Shown: in pieces, positions 51,909 to 61,120 of the stretch
How the letters are laid out: every line of letters begins with the position of its first letter
Numbering within the stretch: the stretch's first letter is position 1
NCBI GenBank assembly: GCA_022072405.1
Contig: JAJVHX010000007.1
Coordinates: 164,522-228,521 of the forward strand
Reading direction: 5' to 3'
Source: Phycisphaerae bacterium
GTDB taxonomy: Bacteria > Planctomycetota > Phycisphaerae > UBA1845 > CAIVHJ01
Length of the DNA stretch: 64,000 nt
Notes under the pieces: generated by a model
The model's input: only the letters and a program-made list of their open reading frames with translations
The model's database searches: none
Told to the model about the DNA's origin: nothing
Program-made: the position numbers and the translations under genes

Positions 51909-54068
51909 ATGCAAAAAATGCAAACGTTATTCGGTCGTCGGATCGGGCTGGTGATCATTGCCGGAACCCTGCTGGCTGGTTGTGCCAGACAGGAAGATGT
52001 CCGCGTGCAGATGTGGGAGGAAGCAGGCGTCAAACCGCTAGAAGTCCGTCCGCTCAGTTACGATTTGCAGGTGGCTCTGAATCCGGGTGAGCACGAGCTT
52101 GAGGGCAGCGCCACGATCTGCGTGGCTACTCCGCGCGGCCAGCTGGGCCGGGGGCGCTTCGGCCTGGGGCTGCGCCTGCACGAGGGTCTGCAACTGGATG
52201 ACGTGCGCGGCCGCGGCGTGGTCAACTGGCAGGGGCCGGTGGTGGCGGAGAAGCGCCGGCACTATATCGTCACGCTCGATCGCCTGTCACCCGTGATCGA
52301 ACTGCAGTGCCGCTACCATGGACAGTTGGTTGAAGATATTCAAGCCGGTGAAGTTGAAGGCGAGATTCACAATTTCAGCGTGCAGGCCCACGTCGGTCCG
52401 GAAGGGGTCTACCTGGCGGAGGAGGCCGACTGGTATCCCCATGTGTATGTGGTTCGTGAGGAATTGCCGTCGCTGGCTGCTTATCAACTGCAAGTCACCA
52501 AGCGCGAAAATCTGGAACTGGTGGCGGGCTGTGATCGAGTGGAGTCAAATGAGCAGTTTTGGCGCTGGCAGAGTCAGCGCAATCTCGCCGGGTTGGCGCT
52601 GGCCGGTGGCCCGTTGCAGCGGAACAGTCGGCTGGTGGGCAAGGTGACCGTAGAAACCCTGTTGCATCCAGATCATGCGGATTTCAGCATCGGCCTGCTC
52701 GACGCCGTGCAGGATTATCTGGAAATTTACGAGCCTCTTTTGGGCCCATATCCCTATCGCCATTTCACTGTCGTGGAAAATTTCTTCAGCAGTGGTTTTG
52801 CTTATCCTACTTTTACGCTGATGGGTTCGGCGGTGATTCAGATGGGGGAGCGCGGATTGCGGCCCGGCTATCTCGACCATGAAATGGTCCACAACTGGTG
52901 GGGCAACGGGGTCAACGTCGACCCGCGCGACGGTAACTGGTGCGAAGCGCTGACCAGTTACTGCACCAACTATTATCGATACCTGGCCGATCAGGATCCG
53001 GATGGGGCGCGCAAGCACCGCCGCGATATCGTCAACCGCCTCTCCCAGATGAACCGTGAATATGACCAGCCGCTGGGCAGTTTCGGTCAGCCTGAGGGCA
53101 CCAGCCGCCTGGTCGGCTATCAGAAAGGGGAGATGGTCTTTCATCAACTCAGCACCCTTATCGGCCAGGAACTGTTCTGGGCCGGCTTGCGTGAATTCCG
53201 CCGGCAGCATTTCGGACGCTTCGCCAATTGGGCCGATCTGCAGCAGGCCTTCGAGAAAGTCTCCGGGCGCGATCTGGACCTTTTCTTCCAGCAGTGGGTC
53301 CGAGGCCGGGGACTGCCCCGTGTGGAATTGCAGTCGGCCAGCTATGACTCCTCTAATCAGCAGTTGCAACTGGTGATGATCCGCGATGGGTTGTTCATGG
53401 AACTGACGGTTCCGGTACGGGTCTGGTATGGTGAAGGCCCGCAGGCGGATTTTGAGGACTTTCCGCTGCCCATGGAAGAGCCGATGCGCACGTTCGAACT
53501 GTTGCTGGACCAGCCGCCGCAGCGCGTGCAACTGGATCCCGATTTCCAGATGCTGCGGCAGCTGCCGCCGGATCAGATCATGCCCACGCTCAGCAGTCTG
53601 AATCACGGGCCGTTGCTGATCGTTACCCCGGCGGGTGAATTGGCGGAAGGTTATGCGGATGTGGCTGAACAGATGACGCGCGAGGGTGTCCGGCAGATAA
53701 CGGTGGAGCAGTTGCAGGCTGCTGATCTGAATTCGGGTCATCTGCTGCTGCTGGGTGACGCGGTGCGCCATTCCGATATGCAGCAGTTGCTGGAGGCAGC
53801 CGGCCTGGCCGTCGATTGGGATGATACCGGTTTCAAGGTGGGGGAACAGAATTATACTGATGCGAATGCGGCGCTGCTGGTCACGATTCACCATCGCCAT
53901 AAACCAGGCGCCATGATTACGATCTATTACGGCAACAGCGCCGATGCCCTGAGCAACGCCGGCCTGATCGGTTTTTATCCCAACAGCCTGCTGGTTTTCG
54001 AATCCGGTCGGCCAACCTTCCGCCAGGATTTTGAACGGATTCCTTTTCTGGAGGTGGCGCGTCCATAA
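51909..54068 (+). CDS. M1-like metallopeptidase lipoprotein
   Basis: The ATG at 51909 begins a signal with lipobox LLAGC (C25). The peptidase core has HEMVHNWWGN (residues 324-333) and the third zinc ligand E346 in NWCEALTSY, HExxHx17E spacing. A typical M1 upstream element is GFAYPTFTLMGS. A long C-terminal region after about 570 (TPAGELAEGYADVAEQMTRE, LLLLGDAVRHSDMQQLLEAA) is less conserved. The enzyme should be an aminopeptidase facing the periplasm, anchored by its lipid. The first 16 residues of the longer frame are rejected because the signal starts at 51909. Confidence 0.85.
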   Translation: MQKMQTLFGRRIGLVIIAGTLLAGCARQEDVRVQMWEEAGVKPLEVRPLSYDLQVALNPGEHELEGSATICVATPRGQLGRGRFGLGLRLHEGLQLDDVRGRGVVNWQGPVVAEKRRHYIVTLDRLSPVIELQCRYHGQLVEDIQAGEVEGEIHNFSVQAHVGPEGVYLAEEADWYPHVYVVREELPSLAAYQLQVTKRENLELVAGCDRVESNEQFWRWQSQRNLAGLALAGGPLQRNSRLVGKVTVETLLHPDHADFSIGLLDAVQDYLEIYEPLLGPYPYRHFTVVENFFSSGFAYPTFTLMGSAVIQMGERGLRPGYLDHEMVHNWWGNGVNVDPRDGNWCEALTSYCTNYYRYLADQDPDGARKHRRDIVNRLSQMNREYDQPLGSFGQPEGTSRLVGYQKGEMVFHQLSTLIGQELFWAGLREFRRQHFGRFANWADLQQAFEKVSGRDLDLFFQQWVRGRGLPRVELQSASYDSSNQQLQLVMIRDGLFMELTVPVRVWYGEGPQADFEDFPLPMEEPMRTFELLLDQPPQRVQLDPDFQMLRQLPPDQIMPTLSSLNHGPLLIVTPAGELAEGYADVAEQMTREGVRQITVEQLQAADLNSGHLLLLGDAVRHSDMQQLLEAAGLAVDWDDTGFKVGEQNYTDANAALLVTIHHRHKPGAMITIYYGNSADALSNAGLIGFYPNSLLVFESGRPTFRQDFERIPFLEVARP

Positions 54069-54134
54069 GTCGAATGCATAGCCATATTATTCTATGCGCT
54101 GAGGTTCGCCGGCGAAATAAAGACTCAGCATTGA

Positions 54135-54222
54135 GTACCGGTAATGATTTACCGAGCCGCGACAGTAAGGGAGCGGTTTTCAACATGGTTTGTTTGAATT
54201 TTGGTTCAAACTTTACCACTAC
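54135..54222. repeat. Family-1 palindromic element, copy G
   Basis: Outer arms GTACCGGTAATG and CTTTACCACTAC are degenerate, but the inside is almost identical to copy A (13264-13357), including TTTTCAACATGGTTTG and GTTTGAA/TTCAAAC. It lies between the M1-like gene and the subtilase gene. Near identity to copy A at 41 kb distance suggests recent spread. Confidence 0.86.
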
Positions 54223-54251
54223 CCATCCTTGAACAGGTGGAGCAGGTCATC

Positions 54252-56441
54252 ATGAAGAAGAATGCACATGCGGGTTGGTATCGGGTGCTGCTGATGGCGG
54301 GGTTGCTGAGCGGATGCAATGGCGTACCACTGCCCAACACCAACAACAATGGTAATGGCAACAGCAACCAGAACAGCAATCAGAATGATAATACCGGCCA
54401 CAGCGTCGATGAACTGCCCGATCTGAGCGCGGACGACAACCTGGGCGAAGGTGAGGCAGCCGACGAACTGATGCCGGGAATGGTGCTGGTCGGGATCGAT
54501 GAAGCTATCAGCGAAGATAATTACAACGTGCTGGCTCCGAGTCTGGCGACCACCGTGGGCGGGACAACGCGCTACATTTTCGACGAAATTCGGCTGGTAG
54601 TGATCAATCTGCCCGTCGGTACGGAGCAGCAGGCTATATCGACCTTGAACGGCGTCACCGGCGTCGATTTTGCTGAAGTCAGCTACGCCGGCCGGCTGGG
54701 CGGATTGACTGATCTGCTGCCCGAAGCCGATTCGGTCGCCTACGCTCAGTATCAACTGTTCAAAACCAATGCGTTTCCCCTGGCGGATATTGAGCAGATC
54801 TCGCCGTCCACCGTCGCCGTGGCTGTGCTCGATTCCGGCTGCGACACCAGCCACGTGGAAATCGCCGCCGCCCAACTGGAGACCGGCTGGAATTATCTCG
54901 CCAACAATAACGAACTGAGTGACGAAGTGGCGGGTGGGCATGGCACGGCGGTGGTCAGTCTGCTGGCTGCCAGTCAGAACGCCGGACAGATCGCCGGGCT
55001 GCTCCCCGGCTTCGAGATCAGCCTGCACAAAATCTGTGACAGCGCCGGTGAGTGCCCGTTGGATGCGGTGGTGGCGGGGTTGATCGGGGCGCTCAATGGT
55101 AACGGCGACAGCGATCCGGCGACCGCTGAAATCTCACCGGCTCAGGTGATCTACCTGGGAGCCAGTTTCTCCGGTGAATATCAGTCTCTCGCCCGGGCCA
55201 TCTTCGAAGCGGAATCGCGCAATGTAGTCGTGATCGCACCGGCGGGAAATAATGGCCGCAGCGCCGGCGCCACCACCGCCCGATATCCGGGCAAATATTC
55301 CACGGTGGTCAGTGTCGGGGCCAGCGATATCAATGATCGCGCCTTGCCCTTCACCAATCGCAGTCCGGAGATGGATATCGTCGCCCCGGGTGCGGATCTC
55401 TACGTGGCGGCGCCTAACCAGCAATATCGTTTTGTGGACGGCACCTGTTTTGCAGCCGCGCAAGTGGCGGCGGGGGCGGCGCTGGTGCTGAGCACCGATC
55501 CGCAGATGACCGCCGACCAGGTCCGCAACCGGCTCATCGACCGCGCTGATGATCTGGCCAGCGGTTCCGGATTCGGTTCGGGCGTTACCAAGCGGTTGAA
55601 TCTCACGGCGGCCGTGCTGGACGATACGGCATCCATCGAACCCTATATACTGCCCGATCAACAATTGGTAACTGTAACCTCCGTCAATCAACTCTCCCTG
55701 GTCAGTAACGCCGTGGCCGGCAATGCCACGGCGGTGACGCCCATCGCCCAGTCTGAGCAAACCATCTACTGGTACGGTTATTTCCCGACCGAAACCCGCT
55801 TTGAACTGCTGGATGGCGAGGAACGCGTCGAACTGACCCTCGATTCGCTGGTCCCCTCGAGTATCGACCTGTTCGTGGAGTTTGTGCGCGGATATCAACT
55901 GGGTGAGCTGCAGGCTTCGTTCGGGGTTCTGCAGCAAGCCATGCTGATCTTGCCGGAACTTGGCGGTGAACGCCGTCTGCTGCAGGTGGTGGCCATTGCC
56001 GACGGTGTGGAATCAGAGCCGCAGCCTCTGCTCTTCAATGCCCTGCAGAAAGGGTACAACATCGTCGCCTATAAAAACTTCAACAGCTCAATCATTCATC
56101 TGCTGGAAGAAGAAGGAGTCGATTTCGATCCCGAGGGCGCCGATCTGGAGCTGCGCGGCAGCGGAGCCACGCCGGAAGTGGACTGGACTGACGGAGCGGA
56201 TGTCTTCAGCGTCCAGCTCGGCAGCAGCCTCGACCCGCTTTATTACGTGCTTTCCGATGCGGGCTTGAACCAGATATCGCCACCGGTAAGTATCGGTGAA
56301 TGCACGGGTGCGGAAACTGCTGAGCAGTTATGCGGCGCAAATGTGCAGTTGCCGACCAATCAACTCACTCGACTGGTCGTCACCCGCCTCGAAGCCGGTG
56401 GCGAACAGGTCGCCCTGCTGGATGTGATCTATGTCCCCTGA
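54252..56441 (+). CDS. Subtilase (S8) lipoprotein with Cys in place of catalytic Ser
   Basis: The ATG at 54252 starts a lipoprotein signal (LLMAGLLSGC) followed by an Asn/Gly-rich linker. The S8 fold is clear: D194 (VAVLDSGCD), H230 (GGHGTAV) and oxyanion N333 (APAGNNG). The serine position, in DGTCFAAAQVAAG, is C399; the conserved proline of GTSxAxP is also changed. N to C spacing is 66, exactly as N155 to S221 in subtilisin. A catalytic thiol protease or a non-catalytic binding subunit are both possible. About 300 further residues follow the protease domain. Confidence 0.9.
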   Translation: MKKNAHAGWYRVLLMAGLLSGCNGVPLPNTNNNGNGNSNQNSNQNDNTGHSVDELPDLSADDNLGEGEAADELMPGMVLVGIDEAISEDNYNVLAPSLATTVGGTTRYIFDEIRLVVINLPVGTEQQAISTLNGVTGVDFAEVSYAGRLGGLTDLLPEADSVAYAQYQLFKTNAFPLADIEQISPSTVAVAVLDSGCDTSHVEIAAAQLETGWNYLANNNELSDEVAGGHGTAVVSLLAASQNAGQIAGLLPGFEISLHKICDSAGECPLDAVVAGLIGALNGNGDSDPATAEISPAQVIYLGASFSGEYQSLARAIFEAESRNVVVIAPAGNNGRSAGATTARYPGKYSTVVSVGASDINDRALPFTNRSPEMDIVAPGADLYVAAPNQQYRFVDGTCFAAAQVAAGAALVLSTDPQMTADQVRNRLIDRADDLASGSGFGSGVTKRLNLTAAVLDDTASIEPYILPDQQLVTVTSVNQLSLVSNAVAGNATAVTPIAQSEQTIYWYGYFPTETRFELLDGEERVELTLDSLVPSSIDLFVEFVRGYQLGELQASFGVLQQAMLILPELGGERRLLQVVAIADGVESEPQPLLFNALQKGYNIVAYKNFNSSIIHLLEEEGVDFDPEGADLELRGSGATPEVDWTDGADVFSVQLGSSLDPLYYVLSDAGLNQISPPVSIGECTGAETAEQLCGANVQLPTNQLTRLVVTRLEAGGEQVALLDVIYVP

Positions 56442-56850
56442 GGAAACACCACCGGCCACCGAAGAAAATCCACCCTCAACAACAACTGACCCGGAAGTTT
56501 CCGGCTGGTTGGTGATGGCGGCGATCCTGTTTACGATTTATGGGTTGCGGGCCTTGTTTCGTGTGGGCAGCAAAATCAGCCAGGGCCAGTTGGGGGAGCT
56601 GGATGGCGCGAGCTGGCTGAATCTGCTCAGTGTTGTACTGGCGGTGGGGTTGTGGATGCGAAGTAATGTGATCCGCTGGCTGGCAGCTTTCTATGCATTG
56701 TATGTGTTTGGTATGACCATGCTCACCATGTTCCGCACCGGTTCCACTAACCCGCTGATTTTTCGAGCAGTAATCTGCATCGGGCTGGTGGCTATTCTGC
56801 TGCGTTATTCATTTCCATCTAAACGACCGCAGCCCATCAGCGCGATATGA
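56431..56850 (+). CDS. Small polytopic membrane protein
   Basis: The 139-residue protein has an acidic, Pro/Thr-rich cytoplasmic N-terminus (EETPPATEENPPSTTTDPE) and four membrane helices. It overlaps the last 11 bases of the subtilase gene in another frame, so the genes are probably cotranslated. The family is not recognised. It could be a partner of the subtilase, but that is only suggested by the overlap. Confidence 0.7.
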   Translation: MSPEETPPATEENPPSTTTDPEVSGWLVMAAILFTIYGLRALFRVGSKISQGQLGELDGASWLNLLSVVLAVGLWMRSNVIRWLAAFYALYVFGMTMLTMFRTGSTNPLIFRAVICIGLVAILLRYSFPSKRPQPISAI

Positions 56851-56857
56851 TTTCTGC

Positions 56858-58339
56858 TTAATCAGTATTGGTCACCGTAATCACAATCGAGTCGGTATCC
56901 AGTTGCCCGAACTGGTTATAGACCGTCAGTTGCAGGATGAGCGTTGTGCTGCTGCTGACGTTGGGGGCGGTAAAGACCGGCTGGGCCACCGTGTCGCTCG
57001 AGAGGGTGATGCTTCCGGAGATGACTTCCCACTGATATGAAAGTGTCCCGCCCAGCGGATCGCTGCTGCCGGAGGCGTTGAGCGTCACAATTTCACCTTC
57101 ATCAACCACCTGATCGCTGCCGGCATTGGCGACCGGATCGGGATAGGGTTCGATATTGATGTGGTGCGTGGTGCTGCCCGTGGTGCCATCTTCAGCAGTG
57201 ACGGTCAGTTGGATGACCACTTCCTGCGTAGCGGTGATATTGAGTACTTTGAAGGCGACCTCTTTACCGGCGCCATCGACCCAGACAATCTCCGGGCCGG
57301 TCAGACGCTCCCATGTGTAGCTCAGGGCGCCGCCGGCAGGATCGCTGCTGCCCGCCCCGCTCAGTTCGATTTCCTGAGTTTCAAATCCGGCATCCGCTCC
57401 AGTAATAACTGCTGTTGGATCTGCGAAGGGGACGACGGTGATATCGACAGTATCGATGTCGCTGGTGGTTCCGTCTTCTTCGGTGACGGTGACTTCGAAG
57501 GTCAGCACCGTGGCGGTTTCAACAACCGGGGCAGTGAACAGCGGCTGGGCAGTGGTGCTGCTGGACAACGTGACCTCCGGGCCGGCGAGTTGGGCCCAGG
57601 TGAAGCTGGGGATGCCGCCATCCGGATCGCTGCTGAACGAACCGTCCAGCGTAACCGTTTCGGTTTCAGTAACCACCTGGTCTTCACCCGCATCAGCCTC
57701 GGGATTTTTCGGATGAACGGTTACGATCATGGAATCTGTCGTGCTGTTGCCGCTCTCGGCGGTTACCGTGAAATCAAAAGTGATATCCAGCGGCTCATCC
57801 ACGCTGGGGGCTGTGAAACTGAGCGTCGTTGTCGTTGTCCCACTGAGAACCAGTGTCGGACCGGTCGATTGACTCCAGTCATAGCTCAGTGTGACGCCCT
57901 CGACACTGATCGAACCCAGCCCGGTGATCGTCACGCTGGCGCCTTCTTCCGCTATGCGATCTACACCCGCATCCGCCATCGGCGCCGGGTTCGGCAGGAC
58001 GATGACATCGACGGTATCCACGGCGTTGCCGCGGAAGCTGCCCACCTGGGTAAATACCGTAACCTGAAAGGTCAGCGTGGTGCTGATGTCCACGGCGGGG
58101 GCATCGAAGGTTACCGTACTCAGCGAACTGCTGGTCAGCGCTACCGCCGGCCCAGCTATCTGTTCCCACAGATAAGTCGGTTGGCTTAACTGAGCCGACG
58201 ACCCTCCGCTGGCGGTGAGGGTGACCGATGTGCCTTCCTGCACGCTCTGATCCGTACCGGCATTGATCGATATTTGGCCGCAACCACTTATAATAAAAGA
58301 GATTATAAACAGCGAAACGACCTGGAAATTTTGTCTCAT
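56858..58339 (-). CDS. Lipoprotein with tandem PKD-like domains
   Basis: The ATG at 58339 follows GGAGAG. A lipobox (SGC in FIISFIISGC) starts a chain of five domains. Each domain has NAGTDQSVQEGTSVTLTASG-like openings and LSYQWEVISG or YTWERLTGPEI cores. These are PKD/K319L-like beta-sandwich units typical of extracellular adhesins. Successive units differ by 30-50 percent by eye. It would be displayed on the cell surface or periplasm. It is the convergent neighbour of the small membrane protein. Confidence 0.82.
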   Translation of the reverse strand: MRQNFQVVSLFIISFIISGCGQISINAGTDQSVQEGTSVTLTASGGSSAQLSQPTYLWEQIAGPAVALTSSSLSTVTFDAPAVDISTTLTFQVTVFTQVGSFRGNAVDTVDVIVLPNPAPMADAGVDRIAEEGASVTITGLGSISVEGVTLSYDWSQSTGPTLVLSGTTTTTLSFTAPSVDEPLDITFDFTVTAESGNSTTDSMIVTVHPKNPEADAGEDQVVTETETVTLDGSFSSDPDGGIPSFTWAQLAGPEVTLSSSTTAQPLFTAPVVETATVLTFEVTVTEEDGTTSDIDTVDITVVPFADPTAVITGADAGFETQEIELSGAGSSDPAGGALSYTWERLTGPEIVWVDGAGKEVAFKVLNITATQEVVIQLTVTAEDGTTGSTTHHINIEPYPDPVANAGSDQVVDEGEIVTLNASGSSDPLGGTLSYQWEVISGSITLSSDTVAQPVFTAPNVSSSTTLILQLTVYNQFGQLDTDSIVITVTNTD

Positions 58340-58401
58340 CGGACTCTCCGATCAAAAGAAGTTCGGGATTTTCTTTTGATCGGCTGCATCGGCATTATAA
58401 C

Positions 58402-58839
58402 TTAACTTTTGTTCAATTCTGTAGTTGTAGTATGCCGGGCCGAGAGTGCCAGTAACAACCAACCAGCCATAAAGGCCACTCCACCAATCGGAGTTATGGC
58501 ACCCAGCCAGCGCATCCCGGTCAGGCATAATAGATATAAACTACCGCAGAATATAGAGATACCAAAAACAAAGCATCGTCCTGCCCAGCAGGCTCGTCTC
58601 TGTTGCCAATTACCCGCGGCCCAGGCGGCCGCCAGCAGAGCCAGTGAATGATAAAACTGGTATTCAACGGCTGTCTGGTAAACAGGTTGTAAAGCAGTGT
58701 GCTCTTTGAAGTAATCCTGCAGGCCATGTGCTCCAAAAGCACCCAATCCGACAGCTGTAAATGCTAACCAACTGCCCAGGGCGAACATCTGCCGGCTTGA
58801 TTTTGACCAGGAGTTTTCTTGGCGGAAGTCCATGATCAT
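58402..58839 (-). CDS. DUF423-family membrane protein
   Basis: Four hydrophobic segments and the motifs GAFGAHGLQ, YQFYHSLALL and PIGGVAFMAGWLLLALSA match DUF423 (YgdD-like) proteins. The family has no known function. Starts at 58839 and 58833 are both ATG. It lies 62 bp upstream, on the minus strand, of the PKD lipoprotein gene and may share its transcript. Confidence 0.88.
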   Translation of the reverse strand: MIMDFRQENSWSKSSRQMFALGSWLAFTAVGLGAFGAHGLQDYFKEHTALQPVYQTAVEYQFYHSLALLAAAWAAGNWQQRRACWAGRCFVFGISIFCGSLYLLCLTGMRWLGAITPIGGVAFMAGWLLLALSARHTTTTELNKS

Positions 58840-58907
58840 GATATATTAATCGATTCAATAATATTGGGAAGTAAGCAGCTGAATTACTGACTGCAAGAGG
58901 TTGGACC

Positions 58908-59201
58908 ATGAATATTCTGCCGGGAAAGACTATTACCATCACGATTGTCAAAGAGCCGCGTACTGAAAATGCCAAGCAGACCCTTGGCCGGGTCTTTTTG
59001 AAAGATCCCAAGGTGCGCAAAGCACGTAACGATGATCCCAAACCGGTAACCTGGAGCCGCCGGGCCGGTCGTTACTGGCATGAGCAACCCTCCGGATCGG
59101 TTCTGCTGTATCCGAAAAAAGGCGAATCAGCCAAAGTACGCGCGACGGTCGATGTTATCCGTGATCTCGGCAGCGTGGAACGCTACATCGAAGTTCGCTG
59201 A
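58908..59201 (+). CDS. Conserved hypothetical protein
   Basis: The ATG at 58908 has GAGG about 8 bp upstream. The 97-residue basic protein begins ILPGKTITITIVKEPRTENA, continues LGRVFLKDPKVRKARNDDP and ends LGSVERYIEVR. It has no membrane or signal segment. The sequence reads like a small beta-rich domain and is likely conserved in planctomycetes, but I cannot name the family. It is divergent from the DUF423 gene. Confidence 0.65.
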   Translation: MNILPGKTITITIVKEPRTENAKQTLGRVFLKDPKVRKARNDDPKPVTWSRRAGRYWHEQPSGSVLLYPKKGESAKVRATVDVIRDLGSVERYIEVR

Positions 59202-59327
59202 TCCTGCATGAGTGATTCTCGCCGGCCTGGGTGCATCCATTTTTCACCCGCGCGCTATAATATATTCTAACCGCAGCAAGTGATACTGCTGCGACCCGGT
59301 CTTTTTCAACAAATTGGAGAGGGTACT

Positions 59328-60242
59328 ATGAAACGGGGCAGCCAGGCTGTGTTACTGCTAAGTCTGGTGGGATGGTTTCTGAATCCCACTGTTCGTGCGG
59401 AAGATGATCCGATCAAAGTGGAATTGGCTGCCATTCGTCAGCAGCAGGAAGAGCTGAAAGCCGAAGTGGCCGCTCTGCGGGCCGATATTGCCGCCATCAA
59501 GCAGATGCTGGAAGGTCAAAGCAGTGCGACCAATACCGCCGGAACGGCGACACTGGCTGATCTGGACAAGCAGATCAAGGCTCTGGCGGCGGATGTCAAA
59601 GCCTTACGCAGCGGCCGTGATCAGCAACAACCCCCGCCCGATACCACCATCTATGATATTGCTGTCGCCAACGCTCCCTATCGGGGGCCGGCTGAAGCGC
59701 CGGTAACCATCGTATCCTTCTTCGATTTCCAGTGTCCTTTCTGCATCCGCGAAAATGCCACCTTCAAACAGTTGCTGGAAAAATATCCCAATGACGTCAG
59801 GGTGGTCATCAAGCATTTCCCGCTGCCGATGCACGCCAAAGCCAAGCCGGTGCATGCGGCGAGTATTCTGGCCCAGAAGCAGTTGGGTAATGACGGTTTC
59901 TGGAAGTTTTATGATCTGGTAGTCGCCAATCCCAAGGCCATCGAAATCGCCGATTTACGTAAACACGCTGAAAGTCTGGGCATGGATCTGGCGGAGTTTG
60001 ATGCCACGTTGGCGGATACGCAGAAAATTGATCTGCTGGTCGCCGAAGATCTGAATGAAGGCAAGAAATGCAAAGTGACCGGCACGCCCACCATCATGAT
60101 CAACGGTCTGAAGATTCCACCCCGCGCCCGCAACATGGAATATTATGAAGCGCGCATCAAGGAGATCAAGGAAGGCAAGAAAGCTCCGACCGCGGCCCAG
60201 CCAGGCGCCGAGAAACCAGCCGAGGAAAAAGCCGCTGGATAA
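59328..60242 (+). CDS. Secreted DsbA-like thioredoxin-fold protein
   Basis: The ATG at 59328 follows GGAGAGGG and begins a signal peptide (MKRGSQAVLLLSLVGWFLNPTVRA). A coiled coil (ELAAIRQQQEELKAEVAALR) is followed by a DsbA-type domain with FFDFQCPFCIREN, redox motif CPFC, and the cis-proline TGTPTIMING. Such enzymes oxidise or isomerise disulfides in exported proteins. The Ala/Pro-rich tail may be a linker. A TATAAT at 59256-59261 is a possible -10 box, though I see no matching -35. Confidence 0.9.
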   Translation: MKRGSQAVLLLSLVGWFLNPTVRAEDDPIKVELAAIRQQQEELKAEVAALRADIAAIKQMLEGQSSATNTAGTATLADLDKQIKALAADVKALRSGRDQQQPPPDTTIYDIAVANAPYRGPAEAPVTIVSFFDFQCPFCIRENATFKQLLEKYPNDVRVVIKHFPLPMHAKAKPVHAASILAQKQLGNDGFWKFYDLVVANPKAIEIADLRKHAESLGMDLAEFDATLADTQKIDLLVAEDLNEGKKCKVTGTPTIMINGLKIPPRARNMEYYEARIKEIKEGKKAPTAAQPGAEKPAEEKAAG

Positions 60243-60276
60243 TTTACTTATCCGCATGATTTGTTAAATTGCGCCC

Positions 60277-60312
60277 CGGCCTGATCGGCACTGATCAGGC
60301 CGCTTTTTTTTT
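60277..60312 (+). terminator. Rho-independent terminator
   Basis: CGGCCTGATC-GGCACT-GATCAGGCCG is a perfect 10-bp stem and is followed by a T run at 60304-60312. It ends the DsbA-like gene's transcript. Confidence 0.92.
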
Positions 60313-60352
60313 ACCCTGTATAATGCCATAAATTCGCGCGTGACGAGGAAGC

Positions 60353-61024
60353 TTATTCAGGCAGAGGCTGAAGGCATCGGGGGTCATCATGGCGCACCTG
60401 ATTGACATGGCTGGATACAGGAATGATCTCCCAATCATCTGCGGTCCGGGGTGTAAACAGAGCGGATAATTCCTCCGGTGGGGTCTGCGGATTCAACCAG
60501 TGGGTTTGCTTAGGCTGTGGAATGATCACCGGCATGCGATTGTGTAGCGGGGCGATTAACTCGTTGGGCGTGGTGGTCAGCAGTGTGACGCTCCAGATGG
60601 TCTCACCCTCCGGGGAGGCCCAGCGGTCATACAGCCCGGCGATGGTGAATAATCGGCGATCGCGCCGGCGGATCAGATAAGGCTGTTTCACGGTGCGGCG
60701 GATTTCCTGCCATTCGTAAAATCCATCTGCCGGTATCAGGCTGCGTTGTCGGCGGAACGGCCCGCGGAATGAGGGCTTCTGCGCCGCCGTTTCGCTGCGG
60801 GCATTTCCCAATTTGGCTCCGATGGCTGGGTCCTTGGCCCAGGAGGGAATTAATCCCCAGCGCATGCCGCGCACGATCCGCTTTCGTTCCTGTGTATAAA
60901 GTACGGGGATGGTCTGGGTGAGGGCGATGTTATAGCGCGGCCGCTCCGTGTAATCGATGATTTCATCAACCTGCAGTTCCCCCTGCATTTTTTCAATCTG
61001 CTCCAGCACGAACCGATAACACAT
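60353..61024 (-). CDS. SRAP-domain protein (YedK/HMCES family)
   Basis: The ATG at 61024 gives the required MC start; removal of Met leaves the catalytic Cys2 at the N-terminus. The five residues before it in the longer frame are rejected for that reason. Other family residues are in RYNIALTQTIPVL, NARSETAAQKPSFR, IPADGFYEW and HNRMPVI. SRAP proteins form a covalent crosslink with abasic sites in single-stranded DNA and shield them. The usual MCGR start reads MCYR. Confidence 0.92.
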   Translation of the reverse strand: MCYRFVLEQIEKMQGELQVDEIIDYTERPRYNIALTQTIPVLYTQERKRIVRGMRWGLIPSWAKDPAIGAKLGNARSETAAQKPSFRGPFRRQRSLIPADGFYEWQEIRRTVKQPYLIRRRDRRLFTIAGLYDRWASPEGETIWSVTLLTTTPNELIAPLHNRMPVIIPQPKQTHWLNPQTPPEELSALFTPRTADDWEIIPVSSHVNQVRHDDPRCLQPLPE

Positions 61025-61062
61025 CAGCACACCTCTCAACCGGTATCATAACCACAATCAAT

Positions 61063-61092
61063 AAAAAAGCGGATACCTTGGAGATATCCGCT
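61063..61092 (-). terminator. Rho-independent terminator (two-gene side)
   Basis: On the minus strand AGCGGATA...TATCCGCT forms an 8-bp stem followed by T (A run 61063-61068). It stands 29 bp after the stop of the large surface protein gene and before the SRAP gene. Confidence 0.78.
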
Positions 61093-61120
61093 TGGTCGGG
61101 CATGGATCGCTTTCGCTGGA

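Noticed and set aside
13264..54222. CRISPR array
   Set aside because: The repeats are spread over 41 kb singly, with palindromic ends and no regular spacers or cas genes.
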